This document shows positions 26,740 through 34,873 of a stretch of 64,000 bases of DNA, piece after piece. The notes below the pieces were generated by a model, which ran no database searches, was not told where the DNA came from, and was given only the letters and a program-made list of their open reading frames with translations. The number at the start of each line of letters is the position of its first letter. Position 1 is the first letter of the stretch. This stretch comes from Pseudomonas sp. SG20056 (GTDB lineage: Bacteria > Pseudomonadota > Gammaproteobacteria > Pseudomonadales > Pseudomonadaceae), in contig NZ_CP134499.1 of NCBI RefSeq assembly GCF_031764535.1, positions 4,278,001 to 4,342,000 on the forward strand, read 5' to 3'. A program made the translations under genes and the position numbers.

Positions 26740-26823
26740 CCAGAGCGTGTCGGGCAAGGCAGCGAAGCGCAGACAGTACGATTTGTACGGCAAGCTTCGC
26801 CAACGCCGCCCGGCGCGTTCTGG
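26740..26823. repeat. 84 bp inverted-repeat element between pstB and phoU
   Basis: Ends CCAGAGCGTGTCGGGC and, inverted, CCAGAACGCGCCGGGC agree at 13 of 16 positions. The centre AGTACGATTTGTACGG contains a GTAC...GTAC hairpin. It has no ORF. Its sequence differs from the AAAACAG repeat family but has the same nested layout, so it looks like another small palindromic element placed in an operon junction. It may affect relative expression of phoU. Confidence 0.65.
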
Positions 26824-26831
26824 TGTGGCCA

Positions 26832-27665
26832 TCAACCGTAACGGCCGGTGATGTAGTCTTCTGTCTGCTTCTTCGCCGGGTTGGTGAACAGCGTATCGGT
26901 ATCACCGAACTCGATCAGTTTGCCCATGTACATAAACGCCGTGTAATCCGAGACCCGCGCCGCCTGCTGCATGTTGTGGGTCACGATGACGATGGTGTAT
27001 TTGGATTTCAGTTCGTAGATCAGCTCTTCGACTTTCAGTGTCGAGATCGGGTCCAGCGCCGAGCACGGTTCGTCGAGCAGCAGCACTTCCGGCTGCACCG
27101 CCACGGTCCGGGCGATAACCAGACGCTGTTGCTGACCGCCGGACAGGCCGAGTGCCGACTCGTGCAGACGGTCTTTGACCTCATCCCACAGTGCTGCGCT
27201 TTTCAGTGCCCATTCCACGGCCTCATCAAGCACGCGCTTCTGGTTGATGCCCTGGATGCGCAGGCCGTAGACCACGTTCTCGTAAATGCTCTTGGGGAAC
27301 GGGTTGGGCTTCTGGAACACCATGCCGACGCGACGACGCAGCTCGGCGACGTCTTCGCCCTTGCGGTAGATGTTCTTGCCGTCGAGGTTGATTTCGCCTT
27401 CTACGCGGCAGCCGTCAACCAGATCATTCATGCGGTTGAAGGTGCGCAGCAGGGTCGACTTGCCACAACCAGACGGGCCGATAAAGGCCGTGACGCGCTG
27501 GTTGGGGATAGTCATCTGCACGTCGAACAGCGCCTGCTTCTCGCCGTAGTACAGGTTCAAACCCGGTACGTCGATGGCCACGCGTTCGTTGGCCATATTC
27601 AAGCCCTGGCGGTCGCGGCCGAGGGCCGCCATGTCGATACCGTGTGTGTGTGCTTCGTGCTGCAT
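26832..27665 (-). CDS. pstB: Phosphate ABC transporter ATP-binding protein
   Basis: 277-residue ATPase that drives phosphate import through PstA/PstC. It has Walker A GPSGCGKST near residue 63, the signature LSGGQQQRL near 173, Walker B VLLLDEPCSALD and the switch His in IVIVTHNMQQA. About 25 residues precede the conserved ABC core. GGGAG stands before the ATG. It follows pstA after 63 bp containing a strong hairpin. Confidence 0.97.
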   Translation of the reverse strand: MQHEAHTHGIDMAALGRDRQGLNMANERVAIDVPGLNLYYGEKQALFDVQMTIPNQRVTAFIGPSGCGKSTLLRTFNRMNDLVDGCRVEGEINLDGKNIYRKGEDVAELRRRVGMVFQKPNPFPKSIYENVVYGLRIQGINQKRVLDEAVEWALKSAALWDEVKDRLHESALGLSGGQQQRLVIARTVAVQPEVLLLDEPCSALDPISTLKVEELIYELKSKYTIVIVTHNMQQAARVSDYTAFMYMGKLIEFGDTDTLFTNPAKKQTEDYITGRYG

Positions 27666-27698
27666 GGGATGCTCCCTACGCTAACAAATGCGTTAAGC

Positions 27699-27722
27699 CG
27701 CCACGGCCAGCGGGCCGTGGCG
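27699..27722 (-). other. Perfect intercistronic hairpin between pstA and pstB
   Basis: CGCCACGGCC-AGCG-GGCCGTGGCG gives ten perfect base pairs and a four-base loop, 6 bp beyond the pstA stop. No U-tract follows, so it is more likely an mRNA processing or stability element than a terminator. Confidence 0.6.
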
Positions 27723-27728
27723 CAATGA

Positions 27729-29405
27729 TTAGTGATCCAGCGCCTTGTACTTCTCGCGCAGGTGGTTGCGGATATAAACCGCCGACATGTTCAGCACCAC
27801 GATGACCAACACCAGCAGCAGCGCAGTGGCGTACACCAGCGGCCGCGCGGCCTCAACGTTGGGGCTCTGGAAGCCGACGTCGTAGATGTGGAAGCCCAGG
27901 TGCATGATCTTCTGGTCAAGGTGCAGATAAGGGTAGTTGCCATCCACCGGCAGGCTCGGGGCAAGTTTGACCACGCCCACCAGCATCAGCGGCGCTACTT
28001 CGCCAGCAGCGCGAGCCACGGCGAGGATCAGACCGGTCATCATCGCCGGGCTGGCCATTGGCAGCACCACGCGCCAGAGGGTTTCCACCTTGGTCGCGCC
28101 GAGGGCCAGGGAGCCTTCGCGTACAGCCCGTGGAATCCGCGCCAGGCCTTCTTCGGTGGCGACGATCACCACCGGCAAGGTGAGGATCGCCAGGGTCAAC
28201 GAGGCCCAGAGCAGGCCCGGCGTGCCAAAGGTCGGCGCCGGTGCGGCTTCCGGAAAGAACAGGCGATCCAGCGAGCCGCCCAGCACATAGACGAAGAAGC
28301 CCAGGCCGAACACCCCGTAAACGATGGCCGGAACGCCCGCCAGGTTGTTTACCGCGATACGGATTACCCGGGTCAGCGGGCCCTGCTTGGCATATTCACG
28401 CAGGTAGATGGCCGCCACCACACCGAACGGAGTAACGATCACCGCCATGATCAGGGTCATCATCACCGTACCGAAAATCGCCGGGAAAATGCCACCTTCA
28501 GTGTTGGCTTCACGCGGGTCATCGCTGACGAATTCCCACAGCTTGGCGAGGTAGAAGCCGAGCTTGTCACCCAGGCCCATGGCATTCGGCTGGAAGGCCC
28601 GCACTACCTTGCCCAGGCTGATGGTCACTTCACGGCCATCGGCGGTCTTCAGGGTGACGCTGTCGCGGTTGAACGCCTGATTAAGGGCGATCAGCTCGGT
28701 TTCCAGCACCTTGTACTCGGCATCCCACTGCGCGCGCTCGGCGTCCAGTTCCGCCTGGGCAACCTCGTCCAGCTTGCCTTGCAGTTCCAGCTTGCGGGTT
28801 TGCAGACGGATGCGTTCCAAACCGGCGTTGATCCGCCCGATGTCTTTCTTCTCCAGACGCACCAGTTGTTTGTGCAGCTGCTCGACGCGCTCAAGACGCT
28901 CCTGCAGTGCAGGCCAGCTGGCATCGCCTTCAGCAACCAGTTCGCCACTTTCCTTGACGTTGACCAGGTAGCCGTAGAAGTTGCCCCACTCGCGGCGCTC
29001 CAGCGCCGTGAGGTTTTCCGGGGTGCGCAGATTGCTCAGCCACTCGCCGACCACCCAAGTGAAGTCCGCGCCATACACATCGCGGTTACCCACTTTGAAC
29101 AGTTCGCGGGTCATGAATTCGCCGCCTTCAGCCTCCACCGGCAAGCCGGAAGCGGCCAGACGGGCACGCGGCACTTCTTCTATCTGGGTGATCTCACCGG
29201 CCATCACCTTGGCTTGCTGACCAGGGATCTGGTAGTCGGCCTCAACGATATCCGCCGGCCAGAAGTGGCCGAGGCCGCGCACGGCAATCACCATCATCAG
29301 ACCCAGGGTCATGATCACGGCGATCGACACTGCACCGGCGTTCATCCAGATCCACGGCGTACCGCTCTTGAACCAGGTTTTCAGGTTGTTCTGTTTCACG
29401 GACAT
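27729..29405 (-). CDS. pstA: Phosphate ABC transporter permease PstA (long form with periplasmic coiled coil)
   Basis: 558 residues against about 296 for E. coli PstA. After one transmembrane helix (about 18-42) comes a roughly 240-residue insertion with a strongly predicted coiled coil (ALQERLERVEQLHKQLVRLE onward, about 165-260). The usual permease core begins near residue 310 (FGTVMMTLIMAVIVTPFGVV) with the EAA-type loop GATKVETLWRVVLP. I start at MSVKQN; a TTG four codons upstream is possible. It begins 15 bp after pstC. Confidence 0.93.
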   Translation of the reverse strand: MSVKQNNLKTWFKSGTPWIWMNAGAVSIAVIMTLGLMMVIAVRGLGHFWPADIVEADYQIPGQQAKVMAGEITQIEEVPRARLAASGLPVEAEGGEFMTRELFKVGNRDVYGADFTWVVGEWLSNLRTPENLTALERREWGNFYGYLVNVKESGELVAEGDASWPALQERLERVEQLHKQLVRLEKKDIGRINAGLERIRLQTRKLELQGKLDEVAQAELDAERAQWDAEYKVLETELIALNQAFNRDSVTLKTADGREVTISLGKVVRAFQPNAMGLGDKLGFYLAKLWEFVSDDPREANTEGGIFPAIFGTVMMTLIMAVIVTPFGVVAAIYLREYAKQGPLTRVIRIAVNNLAGVPAIVYGVFGLGFFVYVLGGSLDRLFFPEAAPAPTFGTPGLLWASLTLAILTLPVVIVATEEGLARIPRAVREGSLALGATKVETLWRVVLPMASPAMMTGLILAVARAAGEVAPLMLVGVVKLAPSLPVDGNYPYLHLDQKIMHLGFHIYDVGFQSPNVEAARPLVYATALLLVLVIVVLNMSAVYIRNHLREKYKALDH

Positions 29406-29420
29406 ATACCTTCCCAAGCC

Positions 29421-31706
29421 TTAGAGCGAGGCGTACTTGACGCGCAGACGCTGGCGCACCAGCTCCGCCAGGGTGTTCATGACAAAGGTGAAGCCGAGCA
29501 GCACCAGCGCCGAGAGGAACAGCACGCGGTAGTGGGTACCACCGACTTCCGATTCAGGCATTTCCACCGCCACGTTGGCGGCCAGGGTGCGCAGACCTTC
29601 GAAGATGTTCATGTCCATGATCGCGGTGTTGCCGGTGGCCATCAGCACGATCATGGTCTCGCCAACGGCGCGACCCATACCGATCATCACCGCCGAGAAG
29701 ATGCCTGGGCTGGCGGTGAGGATCACCACACGAGTCAGGGTCTGCCACGGCGTGGCACCGAGAGCCAGGGAACCGAACGTCAGACTTTTCGGCACGCTGA
29801 ACACGGCGTCTTCGGCAATCGAGTAGATGGTCGGGATCACCGCAAAGCCCATGGCCAGGCCGACGACCAGAGCGTTGCGCTGGTCGAACGGAATGCCCAG
29901 GTCATTGCTCAACCACATACGCATATTGCCGTCGAACAGCCAGTTCTCCACGTGACCGCTCATGGCCAGCGACACATAGCCCACCAGCAGGATTACCGGG
30001 ATCAGCATTGCCGACTCCCAGCCATCCGGCACGCTCAGGCGGATCGACTCCGGCATGCGGCTCCACAGGTAACCGGCCAGCAGAATGCCGATCGGGGTGA
30101 ACAGCAGCAGGCTGAAGATGCCCGGTAGATGGCCTTCGACATAGGGTGCGAGGAACAGGCCAGCAAAGAAGCCGAGGATCACCGTTGGCAGTGCTTCCAT
30201 CAGCTCGATCACCGGTTTGACCTTGCGACGCAGCGCCGGGGCCATGAAGTAGGCGGTGTACAGCGCAGCCGCGATGGCCAGCGGAGCCGCCAGGAGCATG
30301 GCGTAGAACGCGGCTTTCAGGGTACCGAAGGCCAGCGGCGCAAGGCTCAGCTTGGGTTCGTTGTCAGTGCTGGCGGACGTCGACTGCCAGACGTGGCCGG
30401 GCGCGTCATAGTTCTCGTACCAGACCTTGCCCCACAACGAGCTCCAGGAGATTTCCGGGTGCGGGTTGTCGATGATCAAACGCTGCAGCTGGCCATCGCT
30501 CTCCACCAACACGCGGTTGGCGCGCGGCGACAAGGCGGCCAGAGCCTGGCCCTCAGCAACTGGCTCGACCAGCAGGGTGCGGTGCGCGGTGCTGTGGAAG
30601 ATACCCAGGTTGCCTTTGACATCCAGGGCGAAGAAGCCCTTGCGGCGCTCTTCCGGGAGAATCTGGATGATCGGGCTGTCAGCCAGCTGGAAGCTACGGA
30701 TCGACTTCAGCACGGCCTTGCCGTCTGCTTCGCGCACCATGAACCACTGAGCGATGCCGCCGCTGCTGTCACCGATCATCAGCGAGATACCGCCGAGCAG
30801 CGAGGTAGCGTTGCTGACTTCCAGCTTGCCGTCTTCCAGCAGCTTATAACGGCCGTTGAGGCTGTTGCTGCGCATGTCGAAGACATCAGCCGTGGCGCGG
30901 CCGTTGACCACATACAGCCACAGGTGGCGTGGGTCGATGATCAGTGCCTTGATCGGTTCGGCGATCTGCGGCAGGGCGACGCGCTCTTCGCTGAGGGTCA
31001 CCTCGCCGGTCATCATGTTTTCTTCGCGACCCAGGCTCAGCACGTGCAGCTCGGTGCCGGTGGAACCCGCCAGCATCAGCGTGCCGCTATTCAGGCTGAC
31101 GCCCATGTGATCGAGCTCGCGGCCCTGAGGGTCGAGCTCGATCGGCGCTTCGCCGAACGGGTACTCGATGCTCGGCGTGATGGTTTGCACATCATTCGGG
31201 TAGCTGAGTTTGTAGACATGCTGGAACACCAGCACCTGCCCATTGGACAGGCCCAGGGCGACGCGGTTGCTGCCTGGCTGGTCCTGGCCGACCGAAGCAA
31301 TCCGCGCATCCGCCGGGATCGGCAGCTTGACGGTGCTCAGCGGCTGCATCTTCTTCGCATCGAAGAACTGCACCTGACCGCTCTGGTCCAGGCGCATGGC
31401 CATCTGGTTCTGTTCTTCCAGGGTCAGCAGCAGTGGCGCGGCGGCTTCATTCAACCAGGCAACCTGCACGGGCTTGCGAGTATCCAGGCTGGCGCCCTGG
31501 AACATCGGCAGCACCACGTAGGCCAGGTAGAAGAAGATCAGGGTGATGGCGCCGAGCACGGCCATACCACCGATGGATACCGCCCAGCGGGCGAAACGAT
31601 CTTTCAGCGCGCGGATACGCCGCTTGCGCTGCAGGGCCGGGGTGTTGAAGTCCAGCCCGAGGGATTTGGATGTGGCGGTCATGGTTTCACTAGCCAAGTC
31701 ATTCAT
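29421..31706 (-). CDS. pstC: Phosphate ABC transporter permease PstC (long form with beta-propeller-like insertion)
   Basis: 761 residues against about 319 for E. coli PstC. One transmembrane helix near residues 42-65 is followed by about 380 residues of short repeated strand motifs (GLSNGQVLVFQHV, NSGTLMLAGSTGTELHVLSL, LDVKGNLGIFHST) that look like WD40-type propeller blades and would lie in the periplasm. The permease core starts near residue 465 and contains the EAA-type loop LALGATPWQTLTRVVILTA. It has its own Pho box upstream, separate from that of pstS. Confidence 0.93.
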   Translation of the reverse strand: MNDLASETMTATSKSLGLDFNTPALQRKRRIRALKDRFARWAVSIGGMAVLGAITLIFFYLAYVVLPMFQGASLDTRKPVQVAWLNEAAAPLLLTLEEQNQMAMRLDQSGQVQFFDAKKMQPLSTVKLPIPADARIASVGQDQPGSNRVALGLSNGQVLVFQHVYKLSYPNDVQTITPSIEYPFGEAPIELDPQGRELDHMGVSLNSGTLMLAGSTGTELHVLSLGREENMMTGEVTLSEERVALPQIAEPIKALIIDPRHLWLYVVNGRATADVFDMRSNSLNGRYKLLEDGKLEVSNATSLLGGISLMIGDSSGGIAQWFMVREADGKAVLKSIRSFQLADSPIIQILPEERRKGFFALDVKGNLGIFHSTAHRTLLVEPVAEGQALAALSPRANRVLVESDGQLQRLIIDNPHPEISWSSLWGKVWYENYDAPGHVWQSTSASTDNEPKLSLAPLAFGTLKAAFYAMLLAAPLAIAAALYTAYFMAPALRRKVKPVIELMEALPTVILGFFAGLFLAPYVEGHLPGIFSLLLFTPIGILLAGYLWSRMPESIRLSVPDGWESAMLIPVILLVGYVSLAMSGHVENWLFDGNMRMWLSNDLGIPFDQRNALVVGLAMGFAVIPTIYSIAEDAVFSVPKSLTFGSLALGATPWQTLTRVVILTASPGIFSAVMIGMGRAVGETMIVLMATGNTAIMDMNIFEGLRTLAANVAVEMPESEVGGTHYRVLFLSALVLLGFTFVMNTLAELVRQRLRVKYASL

Positions 31707-31772
31707 AGGTAAGAGCGTCTCTGCGCAGCCATGAGCGCGCCATAGTGATTTCTGTCGCTATACGAGGCGCTA

Positions 31773-31806
31773 ACTCTAGCCGCCCTATGTGACAGAAAAG
31801 TTACAG
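31773..31806 (-). promoter_or_regulatory. Internal Pho box and -10 upstream of pstC
   Basis: On the minus strand CTGTAAC-TTTT-CTGTCAC (31806 to 31789) matches the PhoB half-site CTGTCAT at 5 and 6 of 7 positions. A -10-like TAGAGT (31778 to 31773) follows after exactly 10 nt. This gives pstCAB-phoU a PhoB-dependent promoter in addition to the one before pstS. Confidence 0.8.
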
Positions 31807-31821
31807 CGCTTTGACAAAGCA

Positions 31822-31852
31822 ACGCCCACCTGTCGTAAACGAAGGCGGGCGT
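31822..31852 (-). terminator. Probable attenuating terminator between pstS and pstC
   Basis: On the minus strand ACGCCCGCC and GGTGGGCGT pair (one mismatch in nine) around a 13-base loop, followed by TGCTTTGT. Located 34 bp past the pstS stop, it could let abundant pstS transcript end before the permease genes. Confidence 0.5.
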
Positions 31853-31886
31853 GCGACTTACTTAGGCGTCCTTGCCTGTACCGGGA

Positions 31887-32858
31887 TTACTCCAGGCCCA
31901 GCTCCTTCAGGGTTTTCGCAGCCACTTTGCTTGGCAGCGGGATGTAGCCGTCTTTCACAACCACTTCCTGGCCTTGCTTGGACAGCACCAGCTTGACGAA
32001 CTCGGCGTCCAGCGGGCTCAGCGGCTTGTTCGGCGCCTTGTTGACGTAAACGTAGAAGAAGCGAGCCAGCGGGAACTTGCCAGCCAGGGCGTTTTCTTCG
32101 TTGGCGTCAAAAGCTTCGCCGCCTTTCTTCGACAGAGGCACAGTCTTCACGCTGGAAGTCTTGTAGCCGATGCCCGAGTAACCGATGGCGTTGATGGTGC
32201 TGGAGATCGACTGCACCACGGAAGCCGAACCTGGCTGCTCGTTGACGTTAGCCTTGTAGTCGCCTTTGCACAGGGCTTCTTCTTTGAAGTAACCGTAAGT
32301 GCCGGATACCGAGTTACGACCGAACAGCTGGATCGGCTTGGCAGCCCACTCGCCGGTCATGCCCAGGTCACCCCAGGTTTTGATATCGGTAGCGCCACCG
32401 CACAGGCGGGTGCTGGAGAAGATCGCGTCAACCTGAGCCATGTCCAGGCTCTTGATTGGGTTGTCTTTGTGCACGAATACCGCCAGGGCGTCGATGGCCA
32501 CTGGTACGGCAGTCGGCTTGTAGCCGTATTTCTCTTCGAACGCCTGGATCTCGGCATCCTTCATTGGGCGGCTCATCGGGCCCATGCTGGCGGTGCCTTC
32601 AGTCAGAGCGGGCGGCGCGGTGCTCGAGCCGGCGGCCTGGATCTGGATGTTGACGTTCGGGTATTCCTTTTTGAACTCTTCAGCCCACAGAGTCATCAGG
32701 TTGGCCAGGGAGTCGGAACCAACGCTGGACAGGTTGCCCGATACGCCGGAAGTTTTGGTGTAGCTCGGCAGAGCCGGATCGACAGCAGCAACCGCAGTGG
32801 CGGTAGCCACGCCAGCGGCGACAAAAGTCATGGCCGCCATCAAACGCTTCAGTTTCAT
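31887..32858 (-). CDS. pstS: Periplasmic phosphate-binding protein PstS
   Basis: High-affinity phosphate receptor of the Pst transporter, 323 residues. The signal peptide is MKLKRLMAAMTFVAAGVATA with cleavage after AVA. Phosphate-site features include SSVGSDSLANL (about 44-54), AGSSTAPPAL and the RNSVSGTYGYFKE loop. A pair of Cys residues (LCGG and ALCKGD) could form a disulfide. Tandem Pho boxes precede the gene. It is the first gene of pstSCAB-phoU and the most strongly regulated in related bacteria. Confidence 0.97.
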   Translation of the reverse strand: MKLKRLMAAMTFVAAGVATATAVAAVDPALPSYTKTSGVSGNLSSVGSDSLANLMTLWAEEFKKEYPNVNIQIQAAGSSTAPPALTEGTASMGPMSRPMKDAEIQAFEEKYGYKPTAVPVAIDALAVFVHKDNPIKSLDMAQVDAIFSSTRLCGGATDIKTWGDLGMTGEWAAKPIQLFGRNSVSGTYGYFKEEALCKGDYKANVNEQPGSASVVQSISSTINAIGYSGIGYKTSSVKTVPLSKKGGEAFDANEENALAGKFPLARFFYVYVNKAPNKPLSPLDAEFVKLVLSKQGQEVVVKDGYIPLPSKVAAKTLKELGLE

Positions 32859-32899
32859 GCCTTACTCCTAGCAGACTAGTGTTGGATTGAACGGGGCCA

Positions 32900-32944
32900 A
32901 GTATCTGTAGGCCGCATGACGACTGTATGTATGCAATGTGACAG
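32900..32944 (-). promoter_or_regulatory. Tandem Pho boxes and -10 of pstS
   Basis: On the minus strand three 11-nt-phased half-sites, CTGTCAC, CATACAT and TCGTCAT, span 32944 to 32916. The -10-like GATACT (32905 to 32900) follows after exactly 10 nt. This supports strong PhoB activation of pstS. The flanking gap 32859-33169 (311 bp) also holds the divergent thioesterase promoter, and I see nothing else in it. Confidence 0.75.
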
Positions 32945-33169
32945 TTAGATGAACGCTGCTGAAATTTTGCCGCAGTCGATGGCCTGGCGTGCAAAACCCA
33001 GGCGGCCAAGTGCCATGGTCGCCCTGCGACTGCCGAGTCGCTATACTCGCTGCGCCCGCACTCCCGCGGGCCTGCTGGGCCGAACCGCGATAGCCGCAGA
33101 GCCTGACTCGCCGCCACCGCCAAGCCCCGCACCGCGCCAATAAAAACAACCGCGCCGCGAGCCTATCCG

Positions 33170-33571
33170 ATGCACGATTTCGAACAGGAAGACCCCATTC
33201 CGCAAGGCGACCTGGCTTTGCAGATCACCGCATTGCCCCGTGAAACCAACGGTTTTGGCGATATCTACGGCGGCTGGCTGGTATCGCAGATGGACCTGGC
33301 CGGCACGGCCATGGCCTGCAAGGTTGCCGGCGGGCGAGTAGCCACCGTGGCTATCGATCGCATGGCCTTTCTGGTGCCGGTGGCGGTTGGCGCGCAACTG
33401 TCCTTCTATACGCAAACCGTGGAAGTGGGCCGCAGCTCGATTCAGATGCTGGTTGAAGTGTGGAGCGACGATCCACTGTCCAGCGAATGGCGCAAGGTCA
33501 CCGAGGCGGTCTTCGTCTTTGTCGCCATCGACGGCAGTGGCCGTACGCGCCCGGTGCCTGCGCGTCGCTAA
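33170..33571 (+). CDS. YciA-like acyl-CoA thioesterase (hot-dog fold)
   Basis: 133 residues, predicted to hydrolyse acyl-CoA to free acid and CoA. The hot-dog motif ETNGFGDIYGGWLVSQMDLAG (about 24-44) carries the helix with the conserved Asp, and RMAFLVPVAVGAQLSFYTQT is the following strand pair. Length and motifs fit the YciA group, which acts on a broad range of acyl-CoAs. The gene stands alone, with a terminator 20 bp downstream. The substrate is not predictable. Confidence 0.85.
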   Translation: MHDFEQEDPIPQGDLALQITALPRETNGFGDIYGGWLVSQMDLAGTAMACKVAGGRVATVAIDRMAFLVPVAVGAQLSFYTQTVEVGRSSIQMLVEVWSDDPLSSEWRKVTEAVFVFVAIDGSGRTRPVPARR

Positions 33572-33590
33572 TACCAGACGCACAAACGAA

Positions 33591-33616
33591 AACGCCGGCT
33601 GAATAGCCGGCGTTTT
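33591..33616. terminator. Bidirectional rho-independent terminator
   Basis: AACGCCGGCT-GAAT-AGCCGGCGTT with TTTT beyond the stem on the plus strand and TTTTCGTTTG on the minus strand. It serves the thioesterase gene and, from the other side of the palindromic repeat, dctP. Confidence 0.85.
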
Positions 33617-33627
33617 GCTATGCGCTA

Positions 33628-33769
33628 AGAACCTGTTTCTGATCTCGCGAGCTAGAGCGAGACAAGGCAAAAACAGCCGAGGAAGCGGAGTTTACTGGTT
33701 GTAAATGAGCATTCCGAGGCTGTTTTTAACGCAGTATCGCCGACGCGCAGCAGATCCGAGACAGGTTCT
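33628..33769. repeat. Palindromic intergenic repeat, copy 3 (MITE-like)
   Basis: 142 bp imperfect palindrome with ends AGAACCTGTTTC and, inverted, AGAACCTGTCTC. The inner stem AAAACAGCC/GGCTGTTTT is perfect, and the apical hairpin is TTTAC-TGGTT-GTAAA. Against copy 2, the eighth inner-stem pair is C-G instead of G-C. The right end is 3 bp from the dctP stop codon and the left end 11 bp from a terminator, so it lies in the dctP 3' untranslated region, as copy 2 does for its rubredoxin. Confidence 0.87.
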
Positions 33770-33772
33770 AGG

Positions 33773-34873
33773 TTAGCCGCGGATGTTGTAGATATCCTTC
33801 TCGTTCAGCTCGGCGTAGTCGTACAAACGCTGCAAATAAGCCTTCTGCTGCGCCCACACCTTGCTCGCTACCGGATCGGCGGCGGCGCTGGCGTCGACCA
33901 CTTCGGCGGCCACTTCCTTGAGTTTGGCCAGCACTTCATCTGGCAGACGGCGTACTTCCACGCCCTCGCCTTTGAGCTGCTCCAGGGCTTCCATGTTCTT
34001 CGCGTTGTAATCGTCGAGCATGTCGCCATTCACTTCGCGAGCGGCGGCGCGGACGATAGCTTGCAGATCAGCCGGCAGGGTTTCCCACGCTTTGATGTTG
34101 ATATCCAGCTCGAAGGTGACGTTCGGCTCTTGCCAGCCCGGGGTGTAGTAGTACTTGGCGGCTTTATGCAGGCCCAGGGCCTGGTCGTTGTATGGGCCGA
34201 TCCACTCGGTGGCATCGATAGCACCAGTTTGCAGCGCAGTGAAGATTTCACCGGCCGGCATATTGACCACAGTACCGCCCATCTTGGTCAGCACTTCGCC
34301 GCCCAGGCCTGGGGTACGCATCTTCAGGCCCTGGAAGTCGGCGACGCCGTTGATTTCCTTGTTGAACCAACCCGCGGTTTGCACACCAGTCGCGCCACAG
34401 GCCATCGGCAGTACGCCGAACGGCTTGTAGGTTTCTTCCCACAGCTGCATACCGCCGCCCTTGTGCAGCCAGGCATTCATTTCCTGGGCATTGGGGCCAA
34501 AAGGCAGGGCGCAGAAAAACTGTGCGGCCGGCACTTTGCCTTTCCAGTAGTAAGGCGCACCGTGGCCCATTTCGGCGGTGCCACGGCTCACTGCATCGAA
34601 TACTTCTAGCGCCGGCACCAGCTCGCCAGCGGCATAGACCTTGACCTTCAAGCGGCCGTTACTCATTTCTTCAACCAGCTTGGCGAAGCGCTCAGCTCCG
34701 ACACCTACGCCGGGGAAGTTCTTCGGCCAGGAGGTGACCATTTTCCAGTTGAAGGTTTGGCTGCTCGCGCCTTCTTGGGGCTTACCAGCGGTTTCAGCCT
34801 CTTGTTTGCAACCGGCCAGTGCCGTGGCTGCAAGGCCTACGCCTGCTGCTGCGAGAATTTGACGACGTTTCAT
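33773..34873 (-). CDS. TRAP transporter substrate-binding protein, TakP-like (2-oxo acid type)
   Basis: 366-residue extracytoplasmic receptor. The N-terminus MKRRQILAAAGVGLAATALAGC combines an RR pair and a lipobox (LAGC), so the protein is probably a lipoprotein, perhaps Tat-exported. Motifs such as EWIGPYNDQALGLHKAAKYY and YYTPGWQEP match the TakP branch of DctP proteins, some of which bind alpha-keto acids. The ligand here is inferred only. The start was moved from 34927 to the ATG at 34873 with AAGGAGC upstream. It is divergent from its own permease genes dctQM. Confidence 0.87.
   Translation of the reverse strand: MKRRQILAAAGVGLAATALAGCKQEAETAGKPQEGASSQTFNWKMVTSWPKNFPGVGVGAERFAKLVEEMSNGRLKVKVYAAGELVPALEVFDAVSRGTAEMGHGAPYYWKGKVPAAQFFCALPFGPNAQEMNAWLHKGGGMQLWEETYKPFGVLPMACGATGVQTAGWFNKEINGVADFQGLKMRTPGLGGEVLTKMGGTVVNMPAGEIFTALQTGAIDATEWIGPYNDQALGLHKAAKYYYTPGWQEPNVTFELDINIKAWETLPADLQAIVRAAAREVNGDMLDDYNAKNMEALEQLKGEGVEVRRLPDEVLAKLKEVAAEVVDASAAADPVASKVWAQQKAYLQRLYDYAELNEKDIYNIRG

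Noticed and set aside
26740..26823. Fourth copy of the AAAACAG palindromic family
   Set aside because: It shares only the nested layout and a GTAC-type centre. The AAAACAG stem and GAGCATT segment are missing, so it is listed as a separate element.
27732..30128. 798-codon plus-strand ORF opposite pstA and pstC
   Set aside because: It spans two real genes on the other strand, has His/Gln-rich low-complexity translation and no recognisable domain.
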